Of a stretch of 64,000 nt of DNA, positions 18,317 through 26,924 are shown piece by piece. Made by a program: the position numbers and the translations under genes. This stretch comes from a virus. The notes under the pieces are model-generated. The model was not told where the DNA came from, made no database searches, and saw nothing but the letters and a program-made list of their open reading frames with translations. The stretch's first letter is position 1, and each line of letters starts with the position of its first letter. The DNA is taken from IMG/VR virus record IMGVR_UViG_3300020175_001039, positions 1-64,000 of that record. One strand, written 5' to 3'.

Positions 18317-19743
18317 TCTTTATCCTCTATTGGTTCGTCTAGCAAATAACCCATTTCAGGGAATGTGGCACGGAAGTCTGTACCACGCATTTCGTCTAGC
18401 CTTGTGATGTATTCACGGAATTCTGGCAAGCGTTGGCTCCAATCTTCACTACGGGCGAAATTAATCATACCACGCAATCGCTTGATACCATAACTAGCGT
18501 TTTCCCAGTCTTCATAAGACACTTTGCCTTTGTGCCAACTTGGAACACCCAATTCCCAATTAGCTTTCCACCACTCGATAAATTCTTCGTATTTGGCTTC
18601 TGTTTTGTCCAGGAATTCATCAGGCAATACCTTAACATTCAAATGCCCTGGCCAGTACACAAAGTGATAGTTAATACCACCAGCACCGAATGGCCACATG
18701 TTTGTTTTCTTTAGTCCACTCTCTGTTAGCTTCCATTTTAGGAAGTCTGGAATGTAGTGAATGTTTAGTGCATTAACAGCACAGGCAATTGTAATCTCTA
18801 CGTTGTTTGATGTTTTGGTATCCAAGCGTTCAAACATTGCTAACTGGTGTTCCCATTTACTTGGATAACGGATATAGTCATTCATATCACCAATGCTGTC
18901 AATACTATAGTGGAAACGTACCTTCTTGAAGTGCTTCCATTGCTCTAGTAAACGATCTGGCAATTCAATACCATTTGAATTATAGCGCACTTCCATCTCA
19001 CCGGCGTAGCCCATTTCGATAACTTTGTCTAGTATCTCGTAATGTTCTTCAATAACAGTACTCTCGCCGCCTGCGAAATATAATTGACGCATATGTGGAA
19101 TTTGGGCGTAAAATTGTTCCCAAAATACTGGATTGTCTTTATGCCAGTTATAGCTTGCGCCAAATGTTTTACCTTTTGCATCCCAGTTCATAGTTTGCTT
19201 TAATGATTCATTTGTAATTTGCGGATACAGACCTTGCCAATCTTTAACCCAGCCGCTGGAGTCATGTGGACTACACATGATACATCCAAGTTGGCATTTA
19301 GTACCCATACGAATATCAATGTATCTTAGTTTACTGTTAGTGCTTCCATCCTCAAATGTCTGATCTACTAGCTCATCAATGTCAATACCGTTGTTAGCCC
19401 AGTATTCGCTTTCCCATTGCCGCTTACTGCGGTGTCCGGCGTCTTCTTCTTTATAACATTTCATACATGAAGGTGGCTTTTCTCCTGCTAACATCATTTT
19501 ACGAACACTTCGCATATATGTGTTATTCCAGGCACTGTTCAAATCACTGTTGTTCAGGTTAGCGGGGCGACCGTCTTCTGTTTTAACTACGCCAATACGC
19601 CCACCATGTTCTTTATCATTGGTGGCGCCGACACTAGATGCATTTGCGGTACAGCACACTCGCATACTGCCGTCTGGTCTTGTTGATAGATGAATCCATG
19701 GTAAGATACAAAAAGTATCCGATGGAAAATTATGTTCTGACAT
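18313..19743 (-). CDS. Twitch/SPASM-like radical-SAM protein
   Basis: 476 residues, the longest of the group. N-terminal module: Cys12 (DTFCILPW), Cys30-Cys31 (MRVCC), Cys93/Cys96 (SCMKC), with an insert of about 20 residues between the pair and the CxxC. Radical-SAM cysteines 150, 154 and 157 (KCQLGCIMC); the SAM motif reads AGGESTV where others have TGGEP. The leader contains AAAGGAAA about ten bases before the ATG and a TATAAATA box at 19792-19799, so this gene may start a late transcript that includes the nucleosidase. Confidence 0.88.
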   Translation of the reverse strand: MSEHNFPSDTFCILPWIHLSTRPDGSMRVCCTANASSVGATNDKEHGGRIGVVKTEDGRPANLNNSDLNSAWNNTYMRSVRKMMLAGEKPPSCMKCYKEEDAGHRSKRQWESEYWANNGIDIDELVDQTFEDGSTNSKLRYIDIRMGTKCQLGCIMCSPHDSSGWVKDWQGLYPQITNESLKQTMNWDAKGKTFGASYNWHKDNPVFWEQFYAQIPHMRQLYFAGGESTVIEEHYEILDKVIEMGYAGEMEVRYNSNGIELPDRLLEQWKHFKKVRFHYSIDSIGDMNDYIRYPSKWEHQLAMFERLDTKTSNNVEITIACAVNALNIHYIPDFLKWKLTESGLKKTNMWPFGAGGINYHFVYWPGHLNVKVLPDEFLDKTEAKYEEFIEWWKANWELGVPSWHKGKVSYEDWENASYGIKRLRGMINFARSEDWSQRLPEFREYITRLDEMRGTDFRATFPEMGYLLDEPIEDKE

Positions 19744-19791
19744 TTTTGTGGTTTCCTTTTGAGCAAGTTCGTCTGCTCCATTATATACTGC

Positions 19792-19799
19792 TATTTATA
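19792..19799 (-). promoter_or_regulatory. Candidate T4-type late promoter box
   Basis: On the minus strand the bases read TATAAATA, the exact T4 late promoter -10 sequence, 49 bases before the start of the radical-SAM gene at 19743 and overlapping the last codons of the gene upstream. The short sequence also occurs inside coding DNA in this window, so position is the main support. Confidence 0.4.
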
Positions 19800-20499
19800 C
19801 AGTGTAAATTTTGTCTATTGATCCATTGCGAACAATGTCCCAAGTTGCTGGAGATGCGGCACCAGTAAGCTGTAATGCTCCACGTTTTGACCAGCTACCA
19901 TTCCATGTTGCATGTGGCAAGGTGCTCCATTCCCATGTAATTGCCGTACCAGCACGCCACTGCGTGTAAATTTTATTACCAAATTGAACCATTTGTCCTG
20001 GCTCCCAATCTTCCATGAGGATCAAGAAGCGTATCTTGTTTGGATCTGAGTGCATAAATTCTGGATTGTCAATTACCCGGTCCTTGCGTGGTTGTCCTGG
20101 AAGGTTGTCAATATGAAACATGAGCTGTTGGTTGGGTAATTGATCATTAAATTTTTGTGTTAGTTTCTTGCTTGTATCAAATTGAAGAAAGTCTACAATC
20201 TTTTCAAACACTGGGCAAGCGCCAGGGTGTTTATCGAAGTTCATCTTGGAAAACATAACTGCGTCAGGCTTACCATGTGGATTGTCTGCATCTTCTTGCT
20301 TGTGACCTTCGCTGGCTGGATTGGCAGCATGCCCGTATTCTTGTTTATTGTAAGCCTGCGGCTTTACTCCAATCTCACGGGCATTCAAAATGTCCTGTTG
20401 CCAGTCGCCTTGAAATACACCAATGATTTTGCTGTATTCGCCTTCCTGGTCAATACGAAATTTATCAAAATGGTAGGGAGATTTAAATGGTGATTTCAT
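19795..20499 (-). CDS. 2OG-Fe(II) oxygenase-like protein
   Basis: 234 residues. Iron-binding HxD in MFHIDNLPG, a conserved block RFLILMEDWEPGQMVQFGN, and distal His and Arg in LPHATWNGSWSKRGALQLTG. The gene at 24787-25734 has the same succession (HID, RFLIHLQDWEMGHVWQFGN, MPHGT...R..FQITG), so the two are paralogs of a distinct subfamily. Substrate unknown. The stop lies on the candidate late promoter for the next gene. Confidence 0.75.
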   Translation of the reverse strand: MKSPFKSPYHFDKFRIDQEGEYSKIIGVFQGDWQQDILNAREIGVKPQAYNKQEYGHAANPASEGHKQEDADNPHGKPDAVMFSKMNFDKHPGACPVFEKIVDFLQFDTSKKLTQKFNDQLPNQQLMFHIDNLPGQPRKDRVIDNPEFMHSDPNKIRFLILMEDWEPGQMVQFGNKIYTQWRAGTAITWEWSTLPHATWNGSWSKRGALQLTGAASPATWDIVRNGSIDKIYTV

Positions 20500-20517
20500 A
20501 ATAAGTTTCTTTTCAAT

Positions 20518-21222
20518 TTATTTCTTTCGCCACCACCAAATATACCAGCCCTTCATAACAACGGGTACTTTGGCTATCTCTTGATTATAGCGGCAGGCGA
20601 TTTCTTTTTCAATCGTGGATAATACATCAATGTGATTTTTAAACTTTTCTCTGAATTTAATCAAGTCGTTATATGAAATATTACTCAACAATACCTGTCT
20701 CAATTCAATTGGTTTGATTATATTAAAATTAAATTCCTGTGTCCAAGTTGAAATGTCTGAAATACTCCAAGAGTACAAATCAGGACGACGTGGAGTATCT
20801 TGATTAAGCTGATACAATTCCTCGACATCGCTACGTACTCGCATTACTGCAATCCCCCCTGGTTTCAGCCACTTGTGTACTAGTGCTATCTTGTCATGTA
20901 TACATTGTACTGAGTTTGACATATCTTCAATATTGTGGACACTTCCAAGACAAAAAACAAAGTCTGCTGAACTGGGCGATACTTGTGAGTCAAAGTCATC
21001 AAATGACCCAATAAAGTCGCCACCTGGAAACCTATCAAATCCAATAACATTGTCAATAGAATCTTTCCATATATTCATACCACACCCAGCATCAATAACC
21101 AATGACGGACTATATGAATTTATCTGTTCTGCAAATGTATCCATCTGATCGGTAGAGTGGTATGCATTGTGCATTTCATTATGGTAAAAACCCGTGGTGA
21201 TATGTTCCGGTAGTTTAGGCAC
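20518..21222 (-). CDS. Class I SAM-dependent methyltransferase-like protein
   Basis: 234 residues from a GTG at 21222, chosen because GGAGA lies six bases upstream and the overlap with the preceding gene is only eight bases; an ATG 60 bases earlier would overlap far more. The SAM-binding motif is LVIDAGCGMN, followed by GFDRFPGGDF as the acidic strand and a LKPGGIAVMRVR strand. The gene at 27753-28373 has the same layout. The methyl acceptor is unknown; the two flanking genes are an oxygenase and a sulfotransferase-like protein. Confidence 0.75.
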   Translation of the reverse strand: MPKLPEHITTGFYHNEMHNAYHSTDQMDTFAEQINSYSPSLVIDAGCGMNIWKDSIDNVIGFDRFPGGDFIGSFDDFDSQVSPSSADFVFCLGSVHNIEDMSNSVQCIHDKIALVHKWLKPGGIAVMRVRSDVEELYQLNQDTPRRPDLYSWSISDISTWTQEFNFNIIKPIELRQVLLSNISYNDLIKFREKFKNHIDVLSTIEKEIACRYNQEIAKVPVVMKGWYIWWWRKK

Positions 21223-21880
21223 TTGGAATCTCCGCGATGGCCATGTATAAATCATCTGGCCACTTTTGGAATTCTGCTGCAACCAACGGATTAAATCCTG
21301 GAATTTTACGAAGTGTAATATTCGGGTTCCAATGCTCGAACTGCATATTTTTCCTCATAGCAAAGTCTAGCATCTTGGAATTTTCTTCATATAGTCTTGG
21401 GCGCATCGTATTGTAGTCTTTATAACCCGGAGTGTAATCTGGGAAATGATCTTCACCAAAGTCCATTACATTTGCCCACCAACTAAAGCTAGCTTGTGGC
21501 TCACGGTACAATAGCATCATGTAATCACCCGGAAAATGATTCCAAATATAGTCTAGGTTAAACTGTCTTGCAAAGAAGTGACTTTTAACAATTTTATAAC
21601 CTTCACCAGTAAACACTTCGTCAATGTCATCTAGTAGTTTTTGTTTTTCAATATGATTAAAGTCTGTCCAATCTTCGCCGCAACCCATTCCTGGCCCCCA
21701 ATATGCACCGCGGTGCCCATTGTTTGTATCGCCTGGCGTGTTTACACGATGATAGAAAATTCTGTCTGGAGTTTCGTCAGTGGTGTCTGCTGGAAGTGCT
21801 TTGCGTAGTTGAATATCTACGCCACTCCATTTACTGCCTGGTATTCCACAAAACCATATACGTTTATTATAATCTGTCAT
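21215..21880 (-). CDS. Sulfotransferase-like protein
   Basis: 221 residues from the ATG at 21880; earlier in-frame codons fall in the terminator hairpin. Near the N-terminus IWFCGIPGSKWSGVD matches the 5'-phosphosulfate loop of PAPS-dependent sulfotransferases, IVKSHFFAR the following catalytic His region, and LLYREPQASFSWW the 3'-phosphate motif. The gene at 23341-24012 is a paralog (FLTGVPGSRWGRIE, RCHWF, LREPEMSYRWW). Transfer of sulfate to a hydroxyl or amine is expected; the acceptor is unknown. Confidence 0.72.
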   Translation of the reverse strand: MTDYNKRIWFCGIPGSKWSGVDIQLRKALPADTTDETPDRIFYHRVNTPGDTNNGHRGAYWGPGMGCGEDWTDFNHIEKQKLLDDIDEVFTGEGYKIVKSHFFARQFNLDYIWNHFPGDYMMLLYREPQASFSWWANVMDFGEDHFPDYTPGYKDYNTMRPRLYEENSKMLDFAMRKNMQFEHWNPNITLRKIPGFNPLVAAEFQKWPDDLYMAIAEIPSA

Positions 21881-21893
21881 AACCCAATCCATT

Positions 21894-21925
21894 AAAAAAG
21901 GGAGAGTAAGTTTCCCTACTCTCCC
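21894..21925 (-). terminator. Intrinsic terminator after the ferritin-like gene
   Basis: On the minus strand a perfect nine-base stem (GGGAGAGTA with TACTCTCCC, eight-base loop) is followed directly by six T. It lies 15 bases after the stop of the gene at 21940-22788 and before the sulfotransferase-like gene, and so probably ends or attenuates the upstream transcript. Confidence 0.8.
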
Positions 21926-21939
21926 CAATATTATAACAC

Positions 21940-22788
21940 TTATTGTGCGAAGTTGTCAACTGCTGATTCTTCTTGTTCGAACTGACCACGTGGAGTTGGT
22001 ACCCAATCCACTAGCTCACCTTTTGGCTCGAACCATGTTTTGCCCATTTCAGCCATTTTGTCTTCACCAAGATCATGACCATATGCGCCTTCTACAAGAG
22101 CTGCTGCTTCACGTGTAGCTTCTGTACCCATGCAGTTAATCCAGTACATGCGCTCTGTCATTTGTGGAATTACTGCTAGTACTGCTGCCTGTGCTTCTTC
22201 TGTCACTGCTAGACGCTCTAGTGTACGTGCGCCGATGTGTGAGTGGAATGTCTCATCCTTAGCAATTTTAGCGTATGTGCGTGATACGATTGGATCTGCA
22301 ATTGATGTTGCCATTGCATTCCATACGCGACCTGCGCGACCTTCAGCTACGAACTGGTATACTGCTGCCATTAGCTCTGATTCATGACCACCAATTTCTT
22401 CAAATAGTGATGCACCTTTTGCTTTGATGTTCTTTTCGTCCATCTGCCATGCAAATTCTGCTTCTAGTTCTTGGTCTGAAAATGCTTCACCTGAAAGATA
22501 TTCAATTACATTCTTAACCATGTCGTAATGCTTCGCTTCGTCAAGTACTTGCTTTGCTAGTAGCTTTAGCTGAGTTGGATCAGCTGATGCTGGCATATCT
22601 GCAAGTGTTTTTGAGATTTCTACGATGTTCATACGTTCGTTAAACATACGGCGTTTGAAGTGAAAGATCGCTTCATCTAGATCCGGTTGGTTACGGAAAT
22701 ACGCTTGTGTTTGGATTTCTGAAGCACGGAATAGTGGTTCAATAGTGGCTGCAACGTGTGCAACAAATTCTTTACCTGTCATTGTCAT
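21940..22788 (-). CDS. Ferritin-like diiron protein
   Basis: 282 residues, mostly helical. Two ExxH motifs, DEAKHYD (about residue 87) and DETFHSHIG (about residue 175), with glutamates in the preceding helices (FNERMNIVE and VAEGRAGR), are the pattern of a four-helix diiron bundle as in phenylacetyl-CoA-type oxygenases and other ferritin-like oxidoreductases. The start at 22788 has an AAAGGAGT ribosome site and makes an ATGA overlap with the glutamine amidotransferase gene. It ends at a strong terminator. Likely an O2-using oxidase or oxygenase of the cluster; substrate unknown. Its codon use looks more GC-rich than that of neighbours. Confidence 0.75.
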   Translation of the reverse strand: MTMTGKEFVAHVAATIEPLFRASEIQTQAYFRNQPDLDEAIFHFKRRMFNERMNIVEISKTLADMPASADPTQLKLLAKQVLDEAKHYDMVKNVIEYLSGEAFSDQELEAEFAWQMDEKNIKAKGASLFEEIGGHESELMAAVYQFVAEGRAGRVWNAMATSIADPIVSRTYAKIAKDETFHSHIGARTLERLAVTEEAQAAVLAVIPQMTERMYWINCMGTEATREAAALVEGAYGHDLGEDKMAEMGKTWFEPKGELVDWVPTPRGQFEQEESAVDNFAQ

Positions 22789-23357
22789 TTTTTTGACTCC
22801 TTTAAAGTTTTTAAGATATCTTGAAATTCGTCTGGTACCCAATGATTATCGAGATCTCGTTCTGGATGCCAGACAACAGCCATGACGTTTTCTAACTGCC
22901 ACGACTCAATAAACCCGTTGTCGTCGGTCACAAGGACCTTTGCATCGGTGGGAGCCATAGTAATTGCGCTACCGTGGTAACTATTTACTATGCGCTGTTC
23001 GTATTTATACCAAACAGTGTGTTCGGTACGCCTATGTCCCTCAACGGATTCACATTTTCCATCCATTAATTGTGTTAGCAGAAATGCGCCATGACAGATT
23101 CCCAATATCGGCTTTCCTTGCAGTCTAAACTGCTTAATCATTTCTATTTCTGTAACCAATCGCTGTGGATGATCGTCACCTCCGCTAAGAACCAGTAGAT
23201 CATGTTCTACTGCTAATTTTTGGAAGTTTTGATTCTTTTTATTAATTAGCGCAGTGGTCTCATGTTCTCGAAACATGCTATAGAAGCCACGCTCAAAAGC
23301 GTCAAATCTAAAGCCGCCTGGACTATCTAATGTTCTTGTGCTAATTAATACTTTCAT
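22785..23357 (-). CDS. Class I glutamine amidotransferase-like protein
   Basis: 190 residues starting at the ATG after AAAGGT (23357). The nucleophile elbow is LGICHGAFLL with Cys near residue 94, and the second part of the triad is VWHPER near residue 170. A glycine-rich LSGGDDHP precedes it, as in the PuuD/GATase1 type. Such enzymes release ammonia from glutamine for a partner or hydrolyse gamma-glutamyl bonds. The four-base overlap with the diiron protein gene suggests a linked step, for example amination of an oxidised intermediate; that is inference. Confidence 0.78.
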   Translation of the reverse strand: MKVLISTRTLDSPGGFRFDAFERGFYSMFREHETTALINKKNQNFQKLAVEHDLLVLSGGDDHPQRLVTEIEMIKQFRLQGKPILGICHGAFLLTQLMDGKCESVEGHRRTEHTVWYKYEQRIVNSYHGSAITMAPTDAKVLVTDDNGFIESWQLENVMAVVWHPERDLDNHWVPDEFQDILKTLKESKK

Positions 23358-24012
23358 TATTACTACCTTTGTATAACACAGGCCACAGGGTGTTGTCAAG
23401 TGGATTAATGTCTATGTTACTATTTATTTCATACATTACTTCTGGCATGTGTGTCTCAAGCCACTTTTCTGGTTGACTGAGATTAAAATCTATACGGAGC
23501 CCTTGTTCGCGGATAAACTTGGTCATAAGTTTTGTTTCAACATCAATCTGGCGACGCAACACAGTGTCACTACCGTACCAAGTATAATTGGGATAGCTGA
23601 TATCCCATCCACCGCTTTCATGCCACCATCTGTAGCTCATTTCAGGTTCCCGTAACACCATTAGGATATCAACCCATGGCATATTCTCTGCAATCCAATC
23701 CAACTGATAACTGAACCAGTGACAACGTATAATTCTAACTGGACGGTCATCATCATCGTCATACGCAGTATCAATTTCTGCCATAACTCGTTCTGGACCC
23801 AGTAGGTCCAATCTGTCAAAGCCTTCGCCGTGCTGGTGATATGGTCCCCAGAATGTATATATGTGCTGTGTTCCGTGGCTGGGCAAATCCTGGTGGTAAG
23901 GAAGTTTACAACTAGTGTCCACTATGTCGCATGTTTTATACAACATGTTTTCAATTCTTCCCCATCTGCTTCCAGGTACACCTGTTAAGAATATATATTG
24001 TTTATTTTTCAT
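23341..24012 (-). CDS. Sulfotransferase-like protein, second copy
   Basis: 223 residues from the ATG at 24012. Phosphosulfate-loop-like FLTGVPGSRWGRIE, then RIIRCHWFSYQLDWI and LMVLREPEMSYRWW align with the gene at 21215-21880. Both also share a WGP..H/G.GE..DR or DW block after the loop. An acidic run DDDDD lies before the His motif. It overlaps the amidotransferase and SGNH genes by 17 and 11 bases. Confidence 0.72.
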   Translation of the reverse strand: MKNKQYIFLTGVPGSRWGRIENMLYKTCDIVDTSCKLPYHQDLPSHGTQHIYTFWGPYHQHGEGFDRLDLLGPERVMAEIDTAYDDDDDRPVRIIRCHWFSYQLDWIAENMPWVDILMVLREPEMSYRWWHESGGWDISYPNYTWYGSDTVLRRQIDVETKLMTKFIREQGLRIDFNLSQPEKWLETHMPEVMYEINSNIDINPLDNTLWPVLYKGSNNESIN

Positions 24013-24790
24013 CAATTGCTTCTATAAGTTTCTGTGCTATTACTTGGTGTGTTTTAAAACCTGGATGTACATCATCTCTAGATAAATCAATCATCATATC
24101 ACGGGTAATAGTTACTTTGTTTTCTATATCGTTTTCAAATTTAAAGTTCTTTCTAGGAGCAATTAGAAATATTACCTTTGCCCGCGGAAACAAGTGATTT
24201 ACATAGCCTTCAAATATTTTTAAGATGTCATTATTAGTCTTGTTAAATGTTTCATTAAAAAATTGGGGTTCTTGGTTTCCTATATTTAGATTTCCACGCT
24301 TTAAATTAGTTTTAATATAAGCCATAAGCCAGTTGTTTTCTGCAACAAACCGAGTATCACCAATAATTACAATATCAGGATCATAATTTACACCAACATC
24401 ACGCAACGGATCCACTAGCGCGGTTAAACTATCATAATCACTAATATTTAAGTAATCAGCACCATAATGCTGTACAATAAGTTCTGGTATAATGCCTTCC
24501 AACGGCAATCCACACCCTACTAGTAAACTACCACCAGCAAATAGTATCTTGTGTTTAGCTGAATAGTCTGGTTCCGGTCCTCGATATCCTAGACTGTTCC
24601 ACGTGTATTCTATAGTGTGTTGATTCCAATCAGTGTCTGGCTTTAAATGCAAGCTCATGCTTTCAGGTATTGTGCTTTTTTCCTTTTGGTCCTTGCCATA
24701 GTATAGCACAGTTTCTCCAGGAATACGATCTTCTTTTACAATGGCCGGAAAATTTTTTGTTTTAAAATCCTGATAATCTTGTGAATTCAT
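24002..24790 (-). CDS. SGNH/GDSL-type hydrolase-like protein
   Basis: 262 residues. Block I appears as LFAGGSLLVGCGLP (nucleophile Ser), a downstream LNIS and IIGDTRF occupy the places of blocks II and III, and DVHPGFKTHQ near the C-terminus provides the Asp-x-x-His-like end of the triad. Such enzymes remove or move acyl groups. No signal peptide, so it acts in the cytoplasm. Overlaps by ATGA with the oxygenase gene upstream. Confidence 0.65.
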   Translation of the reverse strand: MNSQDYQDFKTKNFPAIVKEDRIPGETVLYYGKDQKEKSTIPESMSLHLKPDTDWNQHTIEYTWNSLGYRGPEPDYSAKHKILFAGGSLLVGCGLPLEGIIPELIVQHYGADYLNISDYDSLTALVDPLRDVGVNYDPDIVIIGDTRFVAENNWLMAYIKTNLKRGNLNIGNQEPQFFNETFNKTNNDILKIFEGYVNHLFPRAKVIFLIAPRKNFKFENDIENKVTITRDMMIDLSRDDVHPGFKTHQVIAQKLIEAIDEK

Positions 24791-25734
24791 AATTTGATTA
24801 CTCTATCGGGATCGGGATTATCAATCATCCACTGGCATTTCTCACTAACAAACCCAGTGATTTGAAATGTTACTCTTGGAGTATATCCAAAGTTTGCAGT
24901 ACCGTGAGGCATATTGCACCAATCGTAAGTAGTAACAGTTCCTGCTTTATATCCCTGATGATAGGTATTACCGAATTGCCACACGTGTCCCATTTCCCAA
25001 TCTTGTAGGTGTATAAGGAACCTACGTAACATAAGAGGGTTCTTGTCTGCTCCAGCATCTTGCCATACCTTTTGCCAACCAGGACGAGCATATCGCATCT
25101 GTTGATCAATGTGAATAGGCGTAACCTGGCCTAGTCGTTGGATATGCAATCTACTCTGGTGAACATCTACGCCTAATTCTTCAATAATTTTAAAAAATAT
25201 TTCATACTCTGGTATACGATTTTCAATTACTTCTTTTTTGCCAGTCTCTTTGTTGAATTTTGTCCTTGCAATTTTATCATAATACATACTACTAAGATCG
25301 TCTTTGCCAGTGGCACGTTTGACATCCAGTATTTCACCATCATGCAAGTCAGCATCTTGTTTACTGTCATTTCTACTTCGGTAGTTGCCAATTGTCATTT
25401 CTTTAGCTTGCTTTAATGCATACGCAATAGCCTCAGAATAATCTCCCTCAAACCTACAAGGTACTACAAATGACTGCTCATTGGGATCTTCAAATGGATC
25501 AAAGTGCCAAGTACTTCTAGTTTTATTATGATCCCAACGACTTGGATTGTTGTCTACCTTAAAGATGTTATCCATCTTGTCATGTCGTTCCATTTGTTCA
25601 GCACTATACATTTCATCTTCATAATTGCTGTCAATGTGCGTTTCGCCAACAATGACTTCTTTCTCAACCATTGCATCAGCCAAGTCTTTAACCTTGTCTC
25701 CGGAATAGTAATTTACGCCTTTATTTTTTTTCAT
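24787..25734 (-). CDS. 2OG-Fe(II) oxygenase-like protein
   Basis: 315 residues from the ATG at 25734, which overlaps the halogenase gene by 14 bases; earlier starts overlap more. HxD in TPIHIDQQ, RFLIHLQDWEMGHVWQFGN, distal His in NMPHGTANFG and Arg in TPRVTFQITG are conserved with the gene at 19795-20499. The first 110 residues are charged and have no counterpart in the paralog. Position beside a halogenase suggests both act on the same scaffold. Confidence 0.75.
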   Translation of the reverse strand: MKKNKGVNYYSGDKVKDLADAMVEKEVIVGETHIDSNYEDEMYSAEQMERHDKMDNIFKVDNNPSRWDHNKTRSTWHFDPFEDPNEQSFVVPCRFEGDYSEAIAYALKQAKEMTIGNYRSRNDSKQDADLHDGEILDVKRATGKDDLSSMYYDKIARTKFNKETGKKEVIENRIPEYEIFFKIIEELGVDVHQSRLHIQRLGQVTPIHIDQQMRYARPGWQKVWQDAGADKNPLMLRRFLIHLQDWEMGHVWQFGNTYHQGYKAGTVTTYDWCNMPHGTANFGYTPRVTFQITGFVSEKCQWMIDNPDPDRVIKL

Positions 25735-26923
25735 AATGTTTGAACTCTTCATAATATAATGCCAAGGTTGCCCATATGGCATCTGGATACAAATTAGTAT
25801 ATTTGTTTCCAGTCTTTGAGTAATGATCCCACACCGTTTGGCTCATGTCTAAATCAGCATACTCTCTCCAGAACGATGTATCAGTACGTGAACTTAATCC
25901 ATAATGATGCAGTATGTAATCACTATTTTCACGCCAGGTTCTTCTCATCATGCGGTTGTATAATTTTGAGTTATTACCTCGTTTGATACACTCTGCTAAT
26001 GCCGTTATGCCATGTTGTATCATAAACAATGCATTTGATTCAAGAGGATCAATAAATCCCTGACTCAATCCAATTGCCACTACATTACCACTCCAAGGGT
26101 TTTGCAACCAATTGGGTTTCCAGGTAATATTACGTGGCTCTTTATTCATATATGGATTTAGATGTGCAGTATACTTTTTAAAATCATCGAGTGCTTGTTC
26201 ATGACTAACATGATCACTACTATAAACATAACCTGTTCCAACACGACTTGTCAGCCCAATTTTAAATTGCCAACCATGATCACGTGCAATGCTGCGAGTA
26301 TAAGGAACATCTTCGTCTAATTCAAAAGGACAAACCCAAGCACTGTTTACTAAATGATAATTTGATATCTCGTCTTGTGTTTTATCTACAACAAACTGTT
26401 GACGAAATCCAGTACAGTCTATGTACAAATCATACCCTGAAGGAAGCTCGTCTAACGTTTGTATAATATGTGTGACACGTTTACAGTTGTCTTTAACAAT
26501 ACGTCCAGCGGCTTCAGCATGCAAATGATATGCAACAGCACTCCAGCCTTCTTTGTGGTACAGTGCATCATTAATATTGTTCTTGTCTACCTCGCCAGAT
26601 TTATATTTCTGATACCAATTATCAAATGCATCGTTGTCATTATGCCAAAACGTAAAGGCGAACTCATCGTCATCTTTATCAGTCCAGCCTTGCTTTATAT
26701 TTCCATATTTGTATACTGCATCACATTTTGACATCCAGGAATCTTCATCCATACCAAAGCTGTCAAAAAAAGTCTTGATCATTGGCAAGGTGCTTTCGCC
26801 TACTCCAATGATAGGTATATCAGAGCTTTCTATTAGTGTAATGTCACAATCTGGCAAATTATGCTCTAGATATCCAGCTGCCCACCATCCCGTCGTGCCA
26901 CCTCCGATAATGCATATTTTCAT
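25721..26923 (-). CDS. Flavin-dependent halogenase (tryptophan-halogenase family)
   Basis: 400 residues. FAD-binding GGGTTGWWAAGYL at residues 7-19, GVGESTLP at 40-47 and YKYGNIKQGW at 71-80, where Lys72 fits the catalytic lysine of the family. A second flavin contact is GLSQGFIDPLESNA near residue 290, where the family usually has DPL.S.G. The signature WxWxIP is replaced by GWQFKIGL, so chemistry or substrate may differ. A flavin reductase would be needed. A viral halogenase of this family (VirX1 of cyanophage Syn10) is known. It is shorter than typical bacterial members (500 or more residues). Confidence 0.85.
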   Translation of the reverse strand: MKICIIGGGTTGWWAAGYLEHNLPDCDITLIESSDIPIIGVGESTLPMIKTFFDSFGMDEDSWMSKCDAVYKYGNIKQGWTDKDDDEFAFTFWHNDNDAFDNWYQKYKSGEVDKNNINDALYHKEGWSAVAYHLHAEAAGRIVKDNCKRVTHIIQTLDELPSGYDLYIDCTGFRQQFVVDKTQDEISNYHLVNSAWVCPFELDEDVPYTRSIARDHGWQFKIGLTSRVGTGYVYSSDHVSHEQALDDFKKYTAHLNPYMNKEPRNITWKPNWLQNPWSGNVVAIGLSQGFIDPLESNALFMIQHGITALAECIKRGNNSKLYNRMMRRTWRENSDYILHHYGLSSRTDTSFWREYADLDMSQTVWDHYSKTGNKYTNLYPDAIWATLALYYEEFKHYEKK

Positions 26924-26924
26924 A

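Noticed and set aside
23002-23009. Minus-strand TATAAATA as a late promoter
   Set aside because: Inside the glutamine amidotransferase gene, with no gene start close downstream; chance in AT-rich DNA.
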